A stretch of DNA of 14,471 nucleotides from an uncultured Campylobacter sp. Its GTDB lineage: Bacteria > Campylobacterota > Campylobacteria > Campylobacterales > Campylobacteraceae. The notes under the pieces are model-generated. The model ran no database searches and was not told where the DNA came from. It saw only the letters and a program-made list of their open reading frames with translations. This document shows, one piece after another, positions 7,391 to 13,767 of the stretch (the first letter of the stretch is position 1; every line of letters begins with the position of its first letter). The stretch covers positions 1-14,471 of the forward strand of contig NZ_CALHHT010000151.1 in NCBI RefSeq assembly GCF_938031315.1, read 5' to 3'. The position numbers and the translations under genes were made by a program.

Positions 7391-7696
7391 GCCTTTTATT
7401 GATTAAAGCTCGGTTTTTATATAAAAATATTTGAAAAATTTCGATTCGGATGGGGATTTTAAAAAGATGCGAAAATTTATAAAGGAAAATAAAGCCAAAA
7501 TTTTATTGCAGATGCCCAAGATCAGGTGCAGGTAGCACCCAAAAGCCCAGCGTGCGATAAAATTTTACCGCAGCGGTTTTAAAACGGCGCGAGTGTTTAA
7601 ATTTAGAGGCGGCTCGTAACGAAGCGCTGAAATTTTGAGATAAAATTTTAATCCAAACGTTAAAGCTCTAGTAGTCGTGCCTCGTCGCACCAAAGA

Positions 7697-7729
7697 GTCG
7701 AGCTTTGTCGAGCTTTATTGAAAAGCTCG
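7697..7729. repeat. Tandem 10-mer with overlapping hairpin
   Basis: GTCGAGCTTT occurs twice back to back (7697-7706 and 7707-7716). The second copy pairs with AAAGCTCG at 7722-7729, giving an 8-bp perfect stem with a 5-base loop. There is no T-tract, so it is a poor terminator. It could be an RNA hairpin or a protein-binding dyad. Confidence 0.55.
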
Positions 7730-7829
7730 GTAGCTGAAGCGGCGATCCTCGCGGCTAAATTTCAAAGTAAAATTTCAATCTTTGCGGATAAATTTATGCG
7801 GCTTGCTTCAAAGATAAAATTTTAAAATT

Positions 7830-7994
7830 CTGACGCCCGCTTCGCTAGACATGCCCAAGTTTTATATGGGGCGGGAAAGGGACCCCGGTTGCGAGGTCGC
7901 ACTTCTCGCAGAGACGGCGCCGCTTCTGCGTACCGTATCGCTCTGCTCGCCCCAACCTCCGACGACGCCTTACAGGGGATAGTACGCGCTTGCG
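7830..7994. other. GC-rich structured island; possible small RNA or 43-codon ORF
   Basis: This 165-bp stretch is unlike its surroundings: GC-rich and free of RAATTY. It can fold with an outer stem GGGGCG (7868-7873)/CGCCCC (7948-7953). Inside are two hairpins that share CGCA at 7907-7910 and so exclude each other: TGCGAG/CTCGCA (7890-7895 with 7905-7910) and CGCAGA/TCTGCG (7907-7912 with 7925-7930, extended by a CGG/CCG pairing). A minus-strand TATAAT at 8010-8005 points into it. On the plus strand an ATG at 7851 opens 43 codons to TAG at 7980-7982, starting MPKFYMGRE, but with no ribosome binding site. I do not recognise a known RNA family; SRP RNA, tmRNA, RNase P and tRNA hallmarks are absent. 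Confidence 0.4.
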
Positions 7995-8004
7995 TTAAAT
8001 TTAT

Positions 8005-8010
8005 ATTATA
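8005..8010 (-). promoter_or_regulatory. Possible -10 pointing into the GC-rich island
   Basis: A consensus TATAAT is read on the minus strand from 8010 to 8005, with transcription expected from about 7998 leftwards into the structured island. The next conventional gene that way is on the same strand 650 bases off, with its own -10. This supports, but does not prove, a small RNA. Confidence 0.35.
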
Positions 8011-8114
8011 GCTGCGGCGCAGTGTGCCGCATCGCGTAAAAACTCACGCCGCAGCGCATGTAACGCAGCGAATGAAAATTTAAAATTTCGCCGTACCGCC
8101 GCGGGCAAATTTAA

Positions 8115-8147
8115 AATTTAAAACTCTTACGGCTTTAAATTTAGCCG
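8115..8147 (-). terminator. Weak terminator after the serS-NSS operon
   Basis: On the minus strand, CGGCT (8147-8143) and AGCCG (8134-8130) form a 5-bp stem with an AAATTTAA loop. It overlaps the stop codon of the symporter gene. GTAAGAG and then TTTTAAATTTT follow. The stem is short and the T-run starts late, so termination here is only plausible. Confidence 0.3.
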
Positions 8148-9508
8148 AAAATCCCGTATCCGAAGATCACCGCGATGATAAGCGGCAGGATAAATTTGAC
8201 ATACAAAAACCAAACTCCCGCGAGCCTCGCGCTAAGATCACCTTCGTTGGTGAGCTCGTAGATCGCGTCCTTTTTCAGCACCCAGCCCACGTAGATGCAG
8301 CACAGCAGCGCCGTTAGCACGAAAAAGACGTTCGCGCTTACGAAGTCGAAGGCGTCAAAAACCGAGCGCCCTAGAATTTTAACGTCCGCAAGCACGCTGC
8401 TTGAGAGTATGCAGGGTAGGTTGCCGAGCACGAAGACGCCGCCGAGCGTTAAATTTACCGCCTTTAGCGTTGAAAAGCCGAAGCGCTCCTCGACGAAATT
8501 TATGATGACCTGATAGATCGTGATCGACGTCGTAAGCGCGGCGATGAGCAAAATCGAGAGAAAGACCACCGCGACGGCGTTGCCGAAGGGCATGTGCGAA
8601 AACGCGATCGGCAGGCTTTTAAAAACTAGCGACGAGCCGCTGCTCGGCTCAAGCCCCGCGCTAAAGAGCGACGGGAAGATCATAAAGCCCGCAAGCACGG
8701 CGATGAGGGTGTTTACGACTGCGGTGATGGTGGCCGTTTGCATCAGCTTCTCGTCTTTGTTTAAAAAGCTCGACAGCGTGATCATCACGCCGAATCCGAG
8801 CGAGAGCGCGAAAAAGACCTGTCCCAAAACGTCGATCAAAAGTTTGGGCGTGATCTTGGCAAAATCGACGCCGAGATAAAATTTCACGCCCTCCTTTGCC
8901 CCCTCAAGCGTTAAATTTGTAAGGATCACCGCGATGAAGCACAAAAATAGCGCGGGCATTAGAAATTTCACGAATTTTTCGATCCCCTCGATGATGCCGT
9001 TTTTTAAAATGTACCAGTTGATCGCTATGAAAACGATCGTGTAGCCGCCGACGCCGAGCGGGCTATTTTCGATGTGATCTACGTAGAATTTTTGCGTAAA
9101 TGCGGGGTCTGTGATTCGCGCGGAGAGGTCGAAGTTGCCGCTTACGATGTTTACGATGTAGGTTAGCACCCAGCCGCCGAGGACCATATAGTAGGCTAAA
9201 ATTCCAAACGCGCCGATTACGCCCATGATGCCTACGATCTTCCATGCGGGCTTTATGCGCGAGCCATCCTTTTTAGGCGCCGTGAAGGCATCGACGCAGT
9301 TTCTTAGCGCGCGACGTCCGATGACGTTTTCTACCAAGATCATCGGGATTCCAAGCACGATCATCGCGATGCAAAATATGAGCACGTAGGCGCCGCCACC
9401 ATTTTCGCCGACTAAATACGGAAACCGCCACGTGCAACCAAAGCCGATCGTGGCGCCTGCAACGGTTAAAATATATGTGAGCTTGCTGCTCCAGGTCTGT
9501 CTCGGCAC
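8141..9508 (-). CDS. NSS-family sodium-dependent amino-acid-type symporter
   Basis: This 455-residue neurotransmitter:sodium symporter relative of LeuT/MhsT has about 11-12 membrane helices. Helix 1 shows the signature of the sodium and substrate site: 'GATIGFGCTWRFPYLVGENG' with 'GGAYVL' after it, including Arg28 of the outer gate. 'GQVFFALSLGFGVMITLSSF' matches helix 6, which with helix 1 binds the substrate in this fold. It probably imports an amino acid with sodium; the substrate cannot be read off. The start is a GTG (complement 9508-9506) with a strong AAGGAGG 4 bases upstream and no better ATG. It begins 9 bases after the rsfS stop, making it the last gene of the serS operon, so it is probably co-transcribed with housekeeping genes. 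Confidence 0.92.
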   Translation of the reverse strand: MPRQTWSSKLTYILTVAGATIGFGCTWRFPYLVGENGGGAYVLIFCIAMIVLGIPMILVENVIGRRALRNCVDAFTAPKKDGSRIKPAWKIVGIMGVIGAFGILAYYMVLGGWVLTYIVNIVSGNFDLSARITDPAFTQKFYVDHIENSPLGVGGYTIVFIAINWYILKNGIIEGIEKFVKFLMPALFLCFIAVILTNLTLEGAKEGVKFYLGVDFAKITPKLLIDVLGQVFFALSLGFGVMITLSSFLNKDEKLMQTATITAVVNTLIAVLAGFMIFPSLFSAGLEPSSGSSLVFKSLPIAFSHMPFGNAVAVVFLSILLIAALTTSITIYQVIINFVEERFGFSTLKAVNLTLGGVFVLGNLPCILSSSVLADVKILGRSVFDAFDFVSANVFFVLTALLCCIYVGWVLKKDAIYELTNEGDLSARLAGVWFLYVKFILPLIIAVIFGYGIFG

Positions 9509-9517
9509 GCTCCCTCC

Positions 9518-9853
9518 TTAAAATTGCTCTTTTTTGAGCTTGTCGAGGAAGTCCTCGATATTGTATTTGGCGCGGTAAGCCTCGCTGATGAGATGGACTA
9601 TGATGTCGCCGAGATCGACGACGCTCCACTCATCGCCGCTTTCGATAGCCAAAAACTCCTCGCCGAGCGGCTTAAGCACGCTTTTTAGCTCCTCGATGAG
9701 CGAGGCTGCGTGGCGGGAGGTCAGCATAGTGGCGATTACTACGAATTTCGCGATATATTCTCGCCCCTCCATATCGATGATCTGGACGTCTTCGGCTTTC
9801 TTTTCGTTTAAAATTTCGGCGATCCGCTCCGCCCTTTGCTTTGGATCTTGCAT
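9518..9853 (-). CDS. rsfS: Ribosome silencing factor RsfS (C-terminal part of nadD ORF, own RBS)
   Basis: These 111 residues form a complete RsfS (DUF143/Iojap) protein: 'RIAEILNEKKAEDVQIIDM', 'AKFVVIATMLTSRHAASLIEELKS', 'GDEWSVVDLGDIIVHLISEAYRAKYNIEDF'. RsfS binds ribosomal protein L14 and blocks subunit joining when nutrients are short. An ATG at complement 9853-9851 is preceded by AAAGGAAAG, a good ribosome binding site about 6 bases away, so RsfS can be made alone even though it is also in frame with NadD. nadD and rsfS are adjacent in many bacteria; what is odd here is the missing stop between them. The NSS gene follows 9 bases after the stop. Confidence 0.85.
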   Translation of the reverse strand: MQDPKQRAERIAEILNEKKAEDVQIIDMEGREYIAKFVVIATMLTSRHAASLIEELKSVLKPLGEEFLAIESGDEWSVVDLGDIIVHLISEAYRAKYNIEDFLDKLKKEQF

Positions 9854-10933
9854 ATCTTTCCTTTTATAAAATTTTATGACCTCTGCTGCGATCTTGGGCG
9901 GGATTTCGCCTTTGAAATCTCGCCTAAAACCGCTTGAGCTCGCATTTACGGCAATCTCGATGCGCCTTAGGCCCGCCCACTGCCGCGGGATCTCGTAGCC
10001 GGGCCTCGTAAGCACGACAAACTCCGCTAATTTCTGCAGCTCGCTAAAGTCGCGCCATTTATGAAGCTCGGCTAGGTTGTCGGCACCCACGACGATGTAG
10101 AGCTTTGAGAGTTTACCCGCGCGGCTCGCGTTATCCGCGTCATTTGCGCCGCCTGTGTCACCTGCACTCTTTGTACTACCCACGAAATTTGTGTTGCCTG
10201 CGTCAGCCATGCAATTCACATTGCTGCTTGGAATTTTGTTTACATTTGAAATTTCGTCTCCAACGGCACTTGAGGCTTTGACGAAGCTTGAAATTTTGCC
10301 TGTGATGACATCTGAAATTTCGTTCCAGGCGGCGCTCGGAATTTTGCTCGTGCTCGAAATTTTATCCCCGACGGAGTTTGAAATTTCGCTCATGACGGCG
10401 CCGGACATTCTGCTTGCGGCGACATTTGAAACTTCGTCCGCATTTGAAATTTTATCTATGTTTTGTGTTTCGCTAACATCTCCTGCGCCGCCCGCCTCAC
10501 TCGTGCCGTCGTGAGGAATTTTACTTACCTTGCTTTGTGAAATCCCGCCCGTTTCGCTTTCGCTGCCGACCGGAATTTGATCTGCTGTGTCGCTTTGCAG
10601 AGTTTTACCCGTTTCAATTGCCGTCTCGGACGTGATTTTGCCGTTCGCGCCATATTTTTCGAGCAGAAATTTCACGCTTTGTATCGTGGAGACGGAGCGG
10701 TTTTGCAAAATTTCATAATCGCTCACCTCCACATGCGGGGCGTCGCTCCACAGCGCGCGGCACCATCTAAGCCGCAGCTGCGGAGGCGCCGAAAAGCTCT
10801 TTTTAAACGGGTTTAGAAACGACGGCATTATGACCAGCAAATCGGGCTTTAGGGCTGATAAGATCGCCTTTACCGCGGCGGCGTGTCCTGCGTGCGGCGG
10901 ATCGAAACTACCGCCGAAAAGCGCGATCTTCAC
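9518..10933 (-). CDS. nadD: NadD with a ~177-residue insertion, fused in frame to RsfS
   Basis: The first part is nicotinate-mononucleotide adenylyltransferase (NAD synthesis). The nucleotidyltransferase motif GGSFDPPHAGH is at residues 7-17, NadD-type 'PSFLNPFKKSF' follows, and 'YIVVGADNLAELHKW' and 'NASSSGFRRDF' complete the enzyme. These pieces total about 183 residues, the normal NadD size. They are split by residues ~98-274, a Ser/Asn/Asp/Ala-rich, low-complexity insert with recurring [DNS][EK]I[SP]. After the NadD end ('AAEVIKFYKRKD') no stop occurs; the frame runs straight into RsfS from residue 361. I start at GTG (complement 10933-10931), where NadD proteins normally begin. It overlaps the upstream ORF's TGA as GTGA, with GGAGC about 7 bases before. 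A TTG at 10963 would add ten non-conserved residues. The insert falls between two core NadD segments and is probably an exposed loop. Confidence 0.85.
   Translation of the reverse strand: MKIALFGGSFDPPHAGHAAAVKAILSALKPDLLVIMPSFLNPFKKSFSAPPQLRLRWCRALWSDAPHVEVSDYEILQNRSVSTIQSVKFLLEKYGANGKITSETAIETGKTLQSDTADQIPVGSESETGGISQSKVSKIPHDGTSEAGGAGDVSETQNIDKISNADEVSNVAASRMSGAVMSEISNSVGDKISSTSKIPSAAWNEISDVITGKISSFVKASSAVGDEISNVNKIPSSNVNCMADAGNTNFVGSTKSAGDTGGANDADNASRAGKLSKLYIVVGADNLAELHKWRDFSELQKLAEFVVLTRPGYEIPRQWAGLRRIEIAVNASSSGFRRDFKGEIPPKIAAEVIKFYKRKDMQDPKQRAERIAEILNEKKAEDVQIIDMEGREYIAKFVVIATMLTSRHAASLIEELKSVLKPLGEEFLAIESGDEWSVVDLGDIIVHLISEAYRAKYNIEDFLDKLKKEQF
10112..10642 (-). repeat. RAATTY array inserted in the nadD reading frame
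   Basis: This segment corresponds to NadD residues ~98-274 and has the look of the spacers, with about 11 RAATTY sites (GAAATTT and GGAATTT forms). Here every site is in the frame that reads Glu/Lys-Ile-Ser/Pro, and none is the TAAATTT form common in spacers. That matches selection against stops. It bears no resemblance to a known NadD domain. Confidence 0.7.
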
Positions 10934-11607
10934 GCGCCCGCTCCGCGCCGTTTCATGCCGCAAAATTTTTCGCCCTTCGCCGCAAATTTTGCGGCATGAA
11001 ATCTTGCGCGGCGCAATCTTGCTTTATGAAATTTTACGCTGCAAAATTCCGTTTTGTCAAATTTTGTTGCAAAAAATCCCGCATTTTGCGGCGCGGTAAA
11101 TTTAAAAGGCGTGGCGGCGCAAAGGCTAGGACCGCGTCGCAGCCCTTTTACGGCGGCAAATTTTAAAAGCGCGCCATCGCGGAATTTTACCCCGCCGAAT
11201 TTCGCTGCGTTAAATTCTGTTTTAAGCTCTAAATTTGGCGTCCGGAACTTCATCACCTTAAATTTCGCGCCGTGAAATTTAGCCGCATAAAATTTCGCAG
11301 TGCAAGCTAGAAAACCCGTCTCGCGCGATCTTGCTTTATAAAATTTAACGCCGCGTGCCATAAATTTTGATTTGCAGAATTCCATGTCGCGAAAGGTTGC
11401 CCCTAAAAATTCTGTTCCGCAGGTCGCAAAATTTGCACCACGAAATTTCTCGTCGCGAAATTTAAAGCCGCCAAGCGCGGCATCGTTCGCCTCAGGTTCT
11501 GCGCCGTAAGGATAAAATTTAACGCCGCTCCCGCGAAATTCCGCCGCGCAAAATCCAGCGGCTGCGAAGCGGGCGTTAGAATTTGGATTTTTGTAAGGCT
11601 CTCGCAC
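10930..11607 (-). CDS. Repeat-coded 225-residue ORF, pentapeptide-repeat-like, in serS-nadD operon
   Basis: I recognise no characterised family, but position and pattern argue it may be translated. It opens with GTG 7 bases after the serS stop (an AGGCGG lies just before) and its TGA overlaps the nadD GTG as GTGA. The protein is rich in Lys-Phe, Glu-Phe, Ala and Gly. Phenylalanines recur every 5 residues, with steps of 7, for instance residues 50-55-60-67-72-77-82-89 and 106-111-116-121. Stretches such as 'AKFYAAKFHGAKFKVMKF' resemble pentapeptide repeats (A-[DN]-[LF]-x-x), which fold as a square beta helix. About 20 of its 24 RAATTY sites fall in the one frame reading [KE]F, whereas random placement would give a third. 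Lys at the Asp/Asn position is atypical. The alternative is a non-coding array that happens to be open. Confidence 0.45.
   Translation of the reverse strand: MREPYKNPNSNARFAAAGFCAAEFRGSGVKFYPYGAEPEANDAALGGFKFRDEKFRGANFATCGTEFLGATFRDMEFCKSKFMARGVKFYKARSRETGFLACTAKFYAAKFHGAKFKVMKFRTPNLELKTEFNAAKFGGVKFRDGALLKFAAVKGLRRGPSLCAATPFKFTAPQNAGFFATKFDKTEFCSVKFHKARLRRARFHAAKFAAKGEKFCGMKRRGAGA
10951..11001. repeat. 18-bp perfect inverted repeat just upstream of nadD
   Basis: The arm at 10951-10968 (TTTCATGCCGCAAAATTT) is exactly complementary to 10984-11001, with a 15-base loop. In the mRNA this stable hairpin lies about 18-70 bases before the nadD GTG and inside the end of the upstream ORF. It has no T-tract following it in the transcribed direction. 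A further 13-bp palindrome (TTGCGC-G-GCGCAA) sits at 11004-11016. Confidence 0.85.
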
Positions 11608-11614
11608 GGGCCGC

Positions 11615-12865
11615 CTACATATATTTTTCTAAAACGCGCGGAATTTCGATGCTGCCGTCTTTGCGCTGGTAGTTTTCCATTACCGCGATTAGCGTGCGGC
11701 CGACCGCGAGCGAGGAGCCGTTTAGCGTGTGAACGAGGCTATTTTTCTTGCCGTCTTTGAAGCGGATCTTGGCTCTACGCGCCTGAAAATCGCGACAGTT
11801 GCTGATCGAGCTGATCTCTCTGTATTGGTTCTGCCCCGGTAGCCAAACCTCCAAATCCACGGTTTTTGCGGCGCTAAAGCCCAGATCGCCGCTGCAAAGC
11901 AGCATGTGTCTGTGCGGAAGGCCTAGGCTGCTTAGCAGATCGCTCGCGCATGAAATCATCTCCTCAAGCATCTTTGCGCTATCCTCTGGGCGCGTGATGG
12001 CGACGAGCTCGACCTTTTCGAACTGATGCTGGCGGATCATGCCGCGCGTATCGCGCCCCGCCGAGCCCGCTTCCTTGCGAAAGCAGTGGCTGTAGCTGGT
12101 GAGCTTGATCGGCAGCTCCTCGCTGCGCAGAATTTCATCGTTAAAGAGATTTGTCGCCGTAACCTCGCTCGTAGGGATGAGGTAGAGGTTTTGCTCCTCG
12201 TCGTCGACGCGGTAGAGATCGTCTTTAAATTTAGGCAGCTGGCCCGTGCCGTAGAGGATCTGATCGCGCACCAAAAACGGCATATTTACGAGCTCGAAGC
12301 CGCGTGAGTTGTTAAATTCGATCATATAGTTGATGAGAGCCATATTCAGCTTCGCGCCAAGACCTCGGATCGCTGTGAAGCGGCTGCCGCTGAGTTTTAC
12401 GCCGCGCTCGAAATCAAGCCATCCCAGCGCCTCGCCGAGCTCGAAGTGCTGCTTGGGCGCGAAGTCGAACGTGCGCGGCTGCAGGACCTTTTTGATACAG
12501 ACGTTTTCGTTCTCGTCCGCACCGATCGGCACGTCGTCGTCGATGATATTCGGCACGCACGCGGCGATCGCTTCTAGGCTCTGCTCGCGCTCGTTTACGA
12601 GCTCGCTTAGGCTTTGGATCTTTTGCTTGTTTTCCTCAAGCTGCGATTTTAGCGCGCCTACGTCCTTGCCCTCGCGCGCGGCGAGGCCCAGCTCCTTGCT
12701 CTTTGCATTTTGCACGGCTTGGAGGTTTTCAAGATCGCTCTTTTTAGATTTTAGCTCGTTGTAGGCATCCAGTAGCGTTTGTAGGGTCTGCGGCGGGACT
12801 TTTTTGGCGATGAGTTTTTTATTAAATTCGTCGAAATTCGTCTCGATAAGTTTTAAATTTATCAT
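11615..12865 (-). CDS. serS: Seryl-tRNA synthetase
   Basis: This cytoplasmic class II synthetase charges tRNA-Ser (and tRNA-Sec) with serine. Its 416 residues are normal for the family. Residues ~1-105 form the N-terminal helical arm that grips the long tRNA-Ser variable arm ('LLDAYNELKSKKSDLENLQAVQNAKSKELG...'). The catalytic core shows 'GTGQLPKFKDDLYRV', 'YLIPTSEVTATNLF', motif 2 'SHCFRKEAGSAGRDTRGMIR' followed by 'QHQFEKVELV', 'LGFSAAKTVDLEVWLPGQN' and motif 3 'NGSSLAVGRTLIAVMENYQ' (residues 382-400). The ATG follows an AGAGG site by about 7 bases. It is the first gene of a five-frame minus-strand operon and diverges from nikK across 140 bases. Confidence 0.98.
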   Translation of the reverse strand: MINLKLIETNFDEFNKKLIAKKVPPQTLQTLLDAYNELKSKKSDLENLQAVQNAKSKELGLAAREGKDVGALKSQLEENKQKIQSLSELVNEREQSLEAIAACVPNIIDDDVPIGADENENVCIKKVLQPRTFDFAPKQHFELGEALGWLDFERGVKLSGSRFTAIRGLGAKLNMALINYMIEFNNSRGFELVNMPFLVRDQILYGTGQLPKFKDDLYRVDDEEQNLYLIPTSEVTATNLFNDEILRSEELPIKLTSYSHCFRKEAGSAGRDTRGMIRQHQFEKVELVAITRPEDSAKMLEEMISCASDLLSSLGLPHRHMLLCSGDLGFSAAKTVDLEVWLPGQNQYREISSISNCRDFQARRAKIRFKDGKKNSLVHTLNGSSLAVGRTLIAVMENYQRKDGSIEIPRVLEKYM

Positions 12866-12898
12866 TTTCTGCCTCTTTTTGGTAATTTAAATTGCGAC

Positions 12899-12904
12899 AT
12901 TTTA
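12899..12904 (-). promoter_or_regulatory. Candidate -10 for the serS operon
   Basis: On the minus strand TAAAAT (12904 to 12899), within GGTTAAAATG, lies about 35 bases before the serS ATG in the divergent region. A/T-rich sequence lies upstream. It is a weaker match than the opposing nikK -10. Confidence 0.4.
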
Positions 12905-12965
12905 ACCAAAGTTTGCTTTAAATACTCAAAATAAACCCACATTTAAGCAATACGGATGAAAAAAA

Positions 12966-12975
12966 GTGATACAAT
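12966..12975 (+). promoter_or_regulatory. Extended -10 promoter for nikK
   Basis: GTGATACAAT holds an extended -10 (TG-A-TACAAT). Transcription would start near 12982, inside the candidate NikR operator. The same ten bases serve the MFS gene at 4951-4960. Confidence 0.6.
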
Positions 12976-12978
12976 TCC

Positions 12979-13005
12979 GTAATATTTTATTATGAAAGGT
13001 ATTAC
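12979..13005 (+). promoter_or_regulatory. Candidate NikR operator over the nikK transcription start
   Basis: GTAATA (12979-12984) and TATTAC (13000-13005) form a perfect dyad. The inner five bases give TAATA-N15-TATTA, which fits the Helicobacter NikR consensus TRWYA-N15-TRWYA exactly. The site covers the expected transcription start and the AAAGG ribosome binding site and ends at the ATG, so NikR with nickel would be expected to repress. A second TAATA/TATTA pair with a 3-base gap lies inside it at 12980-12992. Confidence 0.6.
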
Positions 13006-13755
13006 ATGAAGGCAAAATTTGCTTTTTTAGGAATTTTCGCGGCGAGCCTTGCGTTCGCGCATTTCGGCGTTCTTACGACGGATAAAAATGTCGTAGAGGA
13101 TCAAAAAGACGCTACTTTAAAGCTAAATTTGGAATTCTCCCATCCGTTTTTACAGGAATCTATGAATCTACAAAAGCCCGCAGAATTCGGCGTTTTTATT
13201 GATGGTGAGAAAAAATCGCTCCTAGGCAGCCTAAAAGAGCAGAAAAAGGGTGAAAATTCCTATTTTGCGGCGGAATTTAAAGCTGACAAGCCATCGCTTT
13301 TGGCGTTTTATTTCGATCCCAAACCCTATGCCGAGCCGGCTGAGCGCAAGATGATCCGCCATATCACCAAAACCTACGTCGATGCTTACGGCGCGGGCGA
13401 AGGCTGGGATAAGCCGCTCGGGCTAGAGGCGGAGATCGTGCCGCTAGTGCGGCCTTATGCGCTGTATGCGGGCGAGATATTTAGCGGAGTTTTTTTATTG
13501 CACGGAAGGCCCGTCCCAGGCGCGGACGTGGAGATCGAGCTATATAACGATAAAGGCTACAAAGCCCCTAGCGAGGCGCATGTCACGCAGGTCGTTAAAA
13601 CCAACGGCGCGGGTGAGTTTAGCTTCGTGATGCCGGTTGCCGGCTGGTGGGGCTTTGCGGCTCTTAGCGAGGAAGAAGCCGCCAAAGGAAGCGAGCAGCC
13701 CGTAAATGAGCTGGGCGCCGTGCTTTGGATCAAGGCGGACGAGCTGAAAAAATAA
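13006..13755 (+). CDS. nikK: DUF4198 periplasmic protein, NikK-type nickel uptake component
   Basis: This 249-residue exported protein has a signal peptide over residues 1-18 ('KFAFLGIFAASLAFA'), with likely cleavage A-F-A|H19. That leaves a mature N-terminus beginning His-Phe-Gly. N-terminal histidine is a common trait of DUF4198/NikK proteins and could take part in metal binding. The domain is typical: 'HFGVLTTDKNVVEDQKDATL', 'LNLEFSHPF', 'KTYVDAYGAGEGWDKPLGLE', 'EIVPL..PYALYAGE', and near the end 'GEFSFVMPVAGWWGFAAL'. NikK works with an ECF-type nickel transporter (NikMQO or similar), whose genes normally follow but are not recognisable here. The ATG has AAAGG 6 bases upstream. The candidate NikR box at the promoter fits the nickel role; cobalt is the main alternative. 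Confidence 0.85.
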   Translation: MKAKFAFLGIFAASLAFAHFGVLTTDKNVVEDQKDATLKLNLEFSHPFLQESMNLQKPAEFGVFIDGEKKSLLGSLKEQKKGENSYFAAEFKADKPSLLAFYFDPKPYAEPAERKMIRHITKTYVDAYGAGEGWDKPLGLEAEIVPLVRPYALYAGEIFSGVFLLHGRPVPGADVEIELYNDKGYKAPSEAHVTQVVKTNGAGEFSFVMPVAGWWGFAALSEEEAAKGSEQPVNELGAVLWIKADELKK

Positions 13756-13767
13756 GGGAGCGACTCG

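Larger units (their letters stand above)
7391..8140. other. Long spacer: RAATTY-dense flanks around a GC-rich island
   Basis: Between the YcaD-like MFS gene and the NSS symporter lie about 750 bases without a conventional gene. I count about 17 RAATTY sites, all outside 7830-7994. That interval has none and is distinctly GC-rich and foldable (listed separately). Other small structures are a GGTGC/GCACC hairpin at 7525-7539 and a GTCGAGCTTT tandem at 7697-7716. ATGCCCAAG occurs twice, at 7512 and 7851. No tRNA signature was found on either strand. Confidence 0.7.

Noticed and set aside
7830..7994. Signal recognition particle RNA, tmRNA, RNase P RNA or a tRNA
   Set aside because: The SRP GGAAGGAAGC-type loop, tmRNA ends, RNase P conserved blocks and tRNA T-loop GTTCRAATC are all absent on both strands.
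10934..10963. NadD start at TTG 10963
   Set aside because: The extra ten residues are not NadD-like, and the family begins at the [MV]KIALFGGSFDPPH position encoded by the GTG at 10933.
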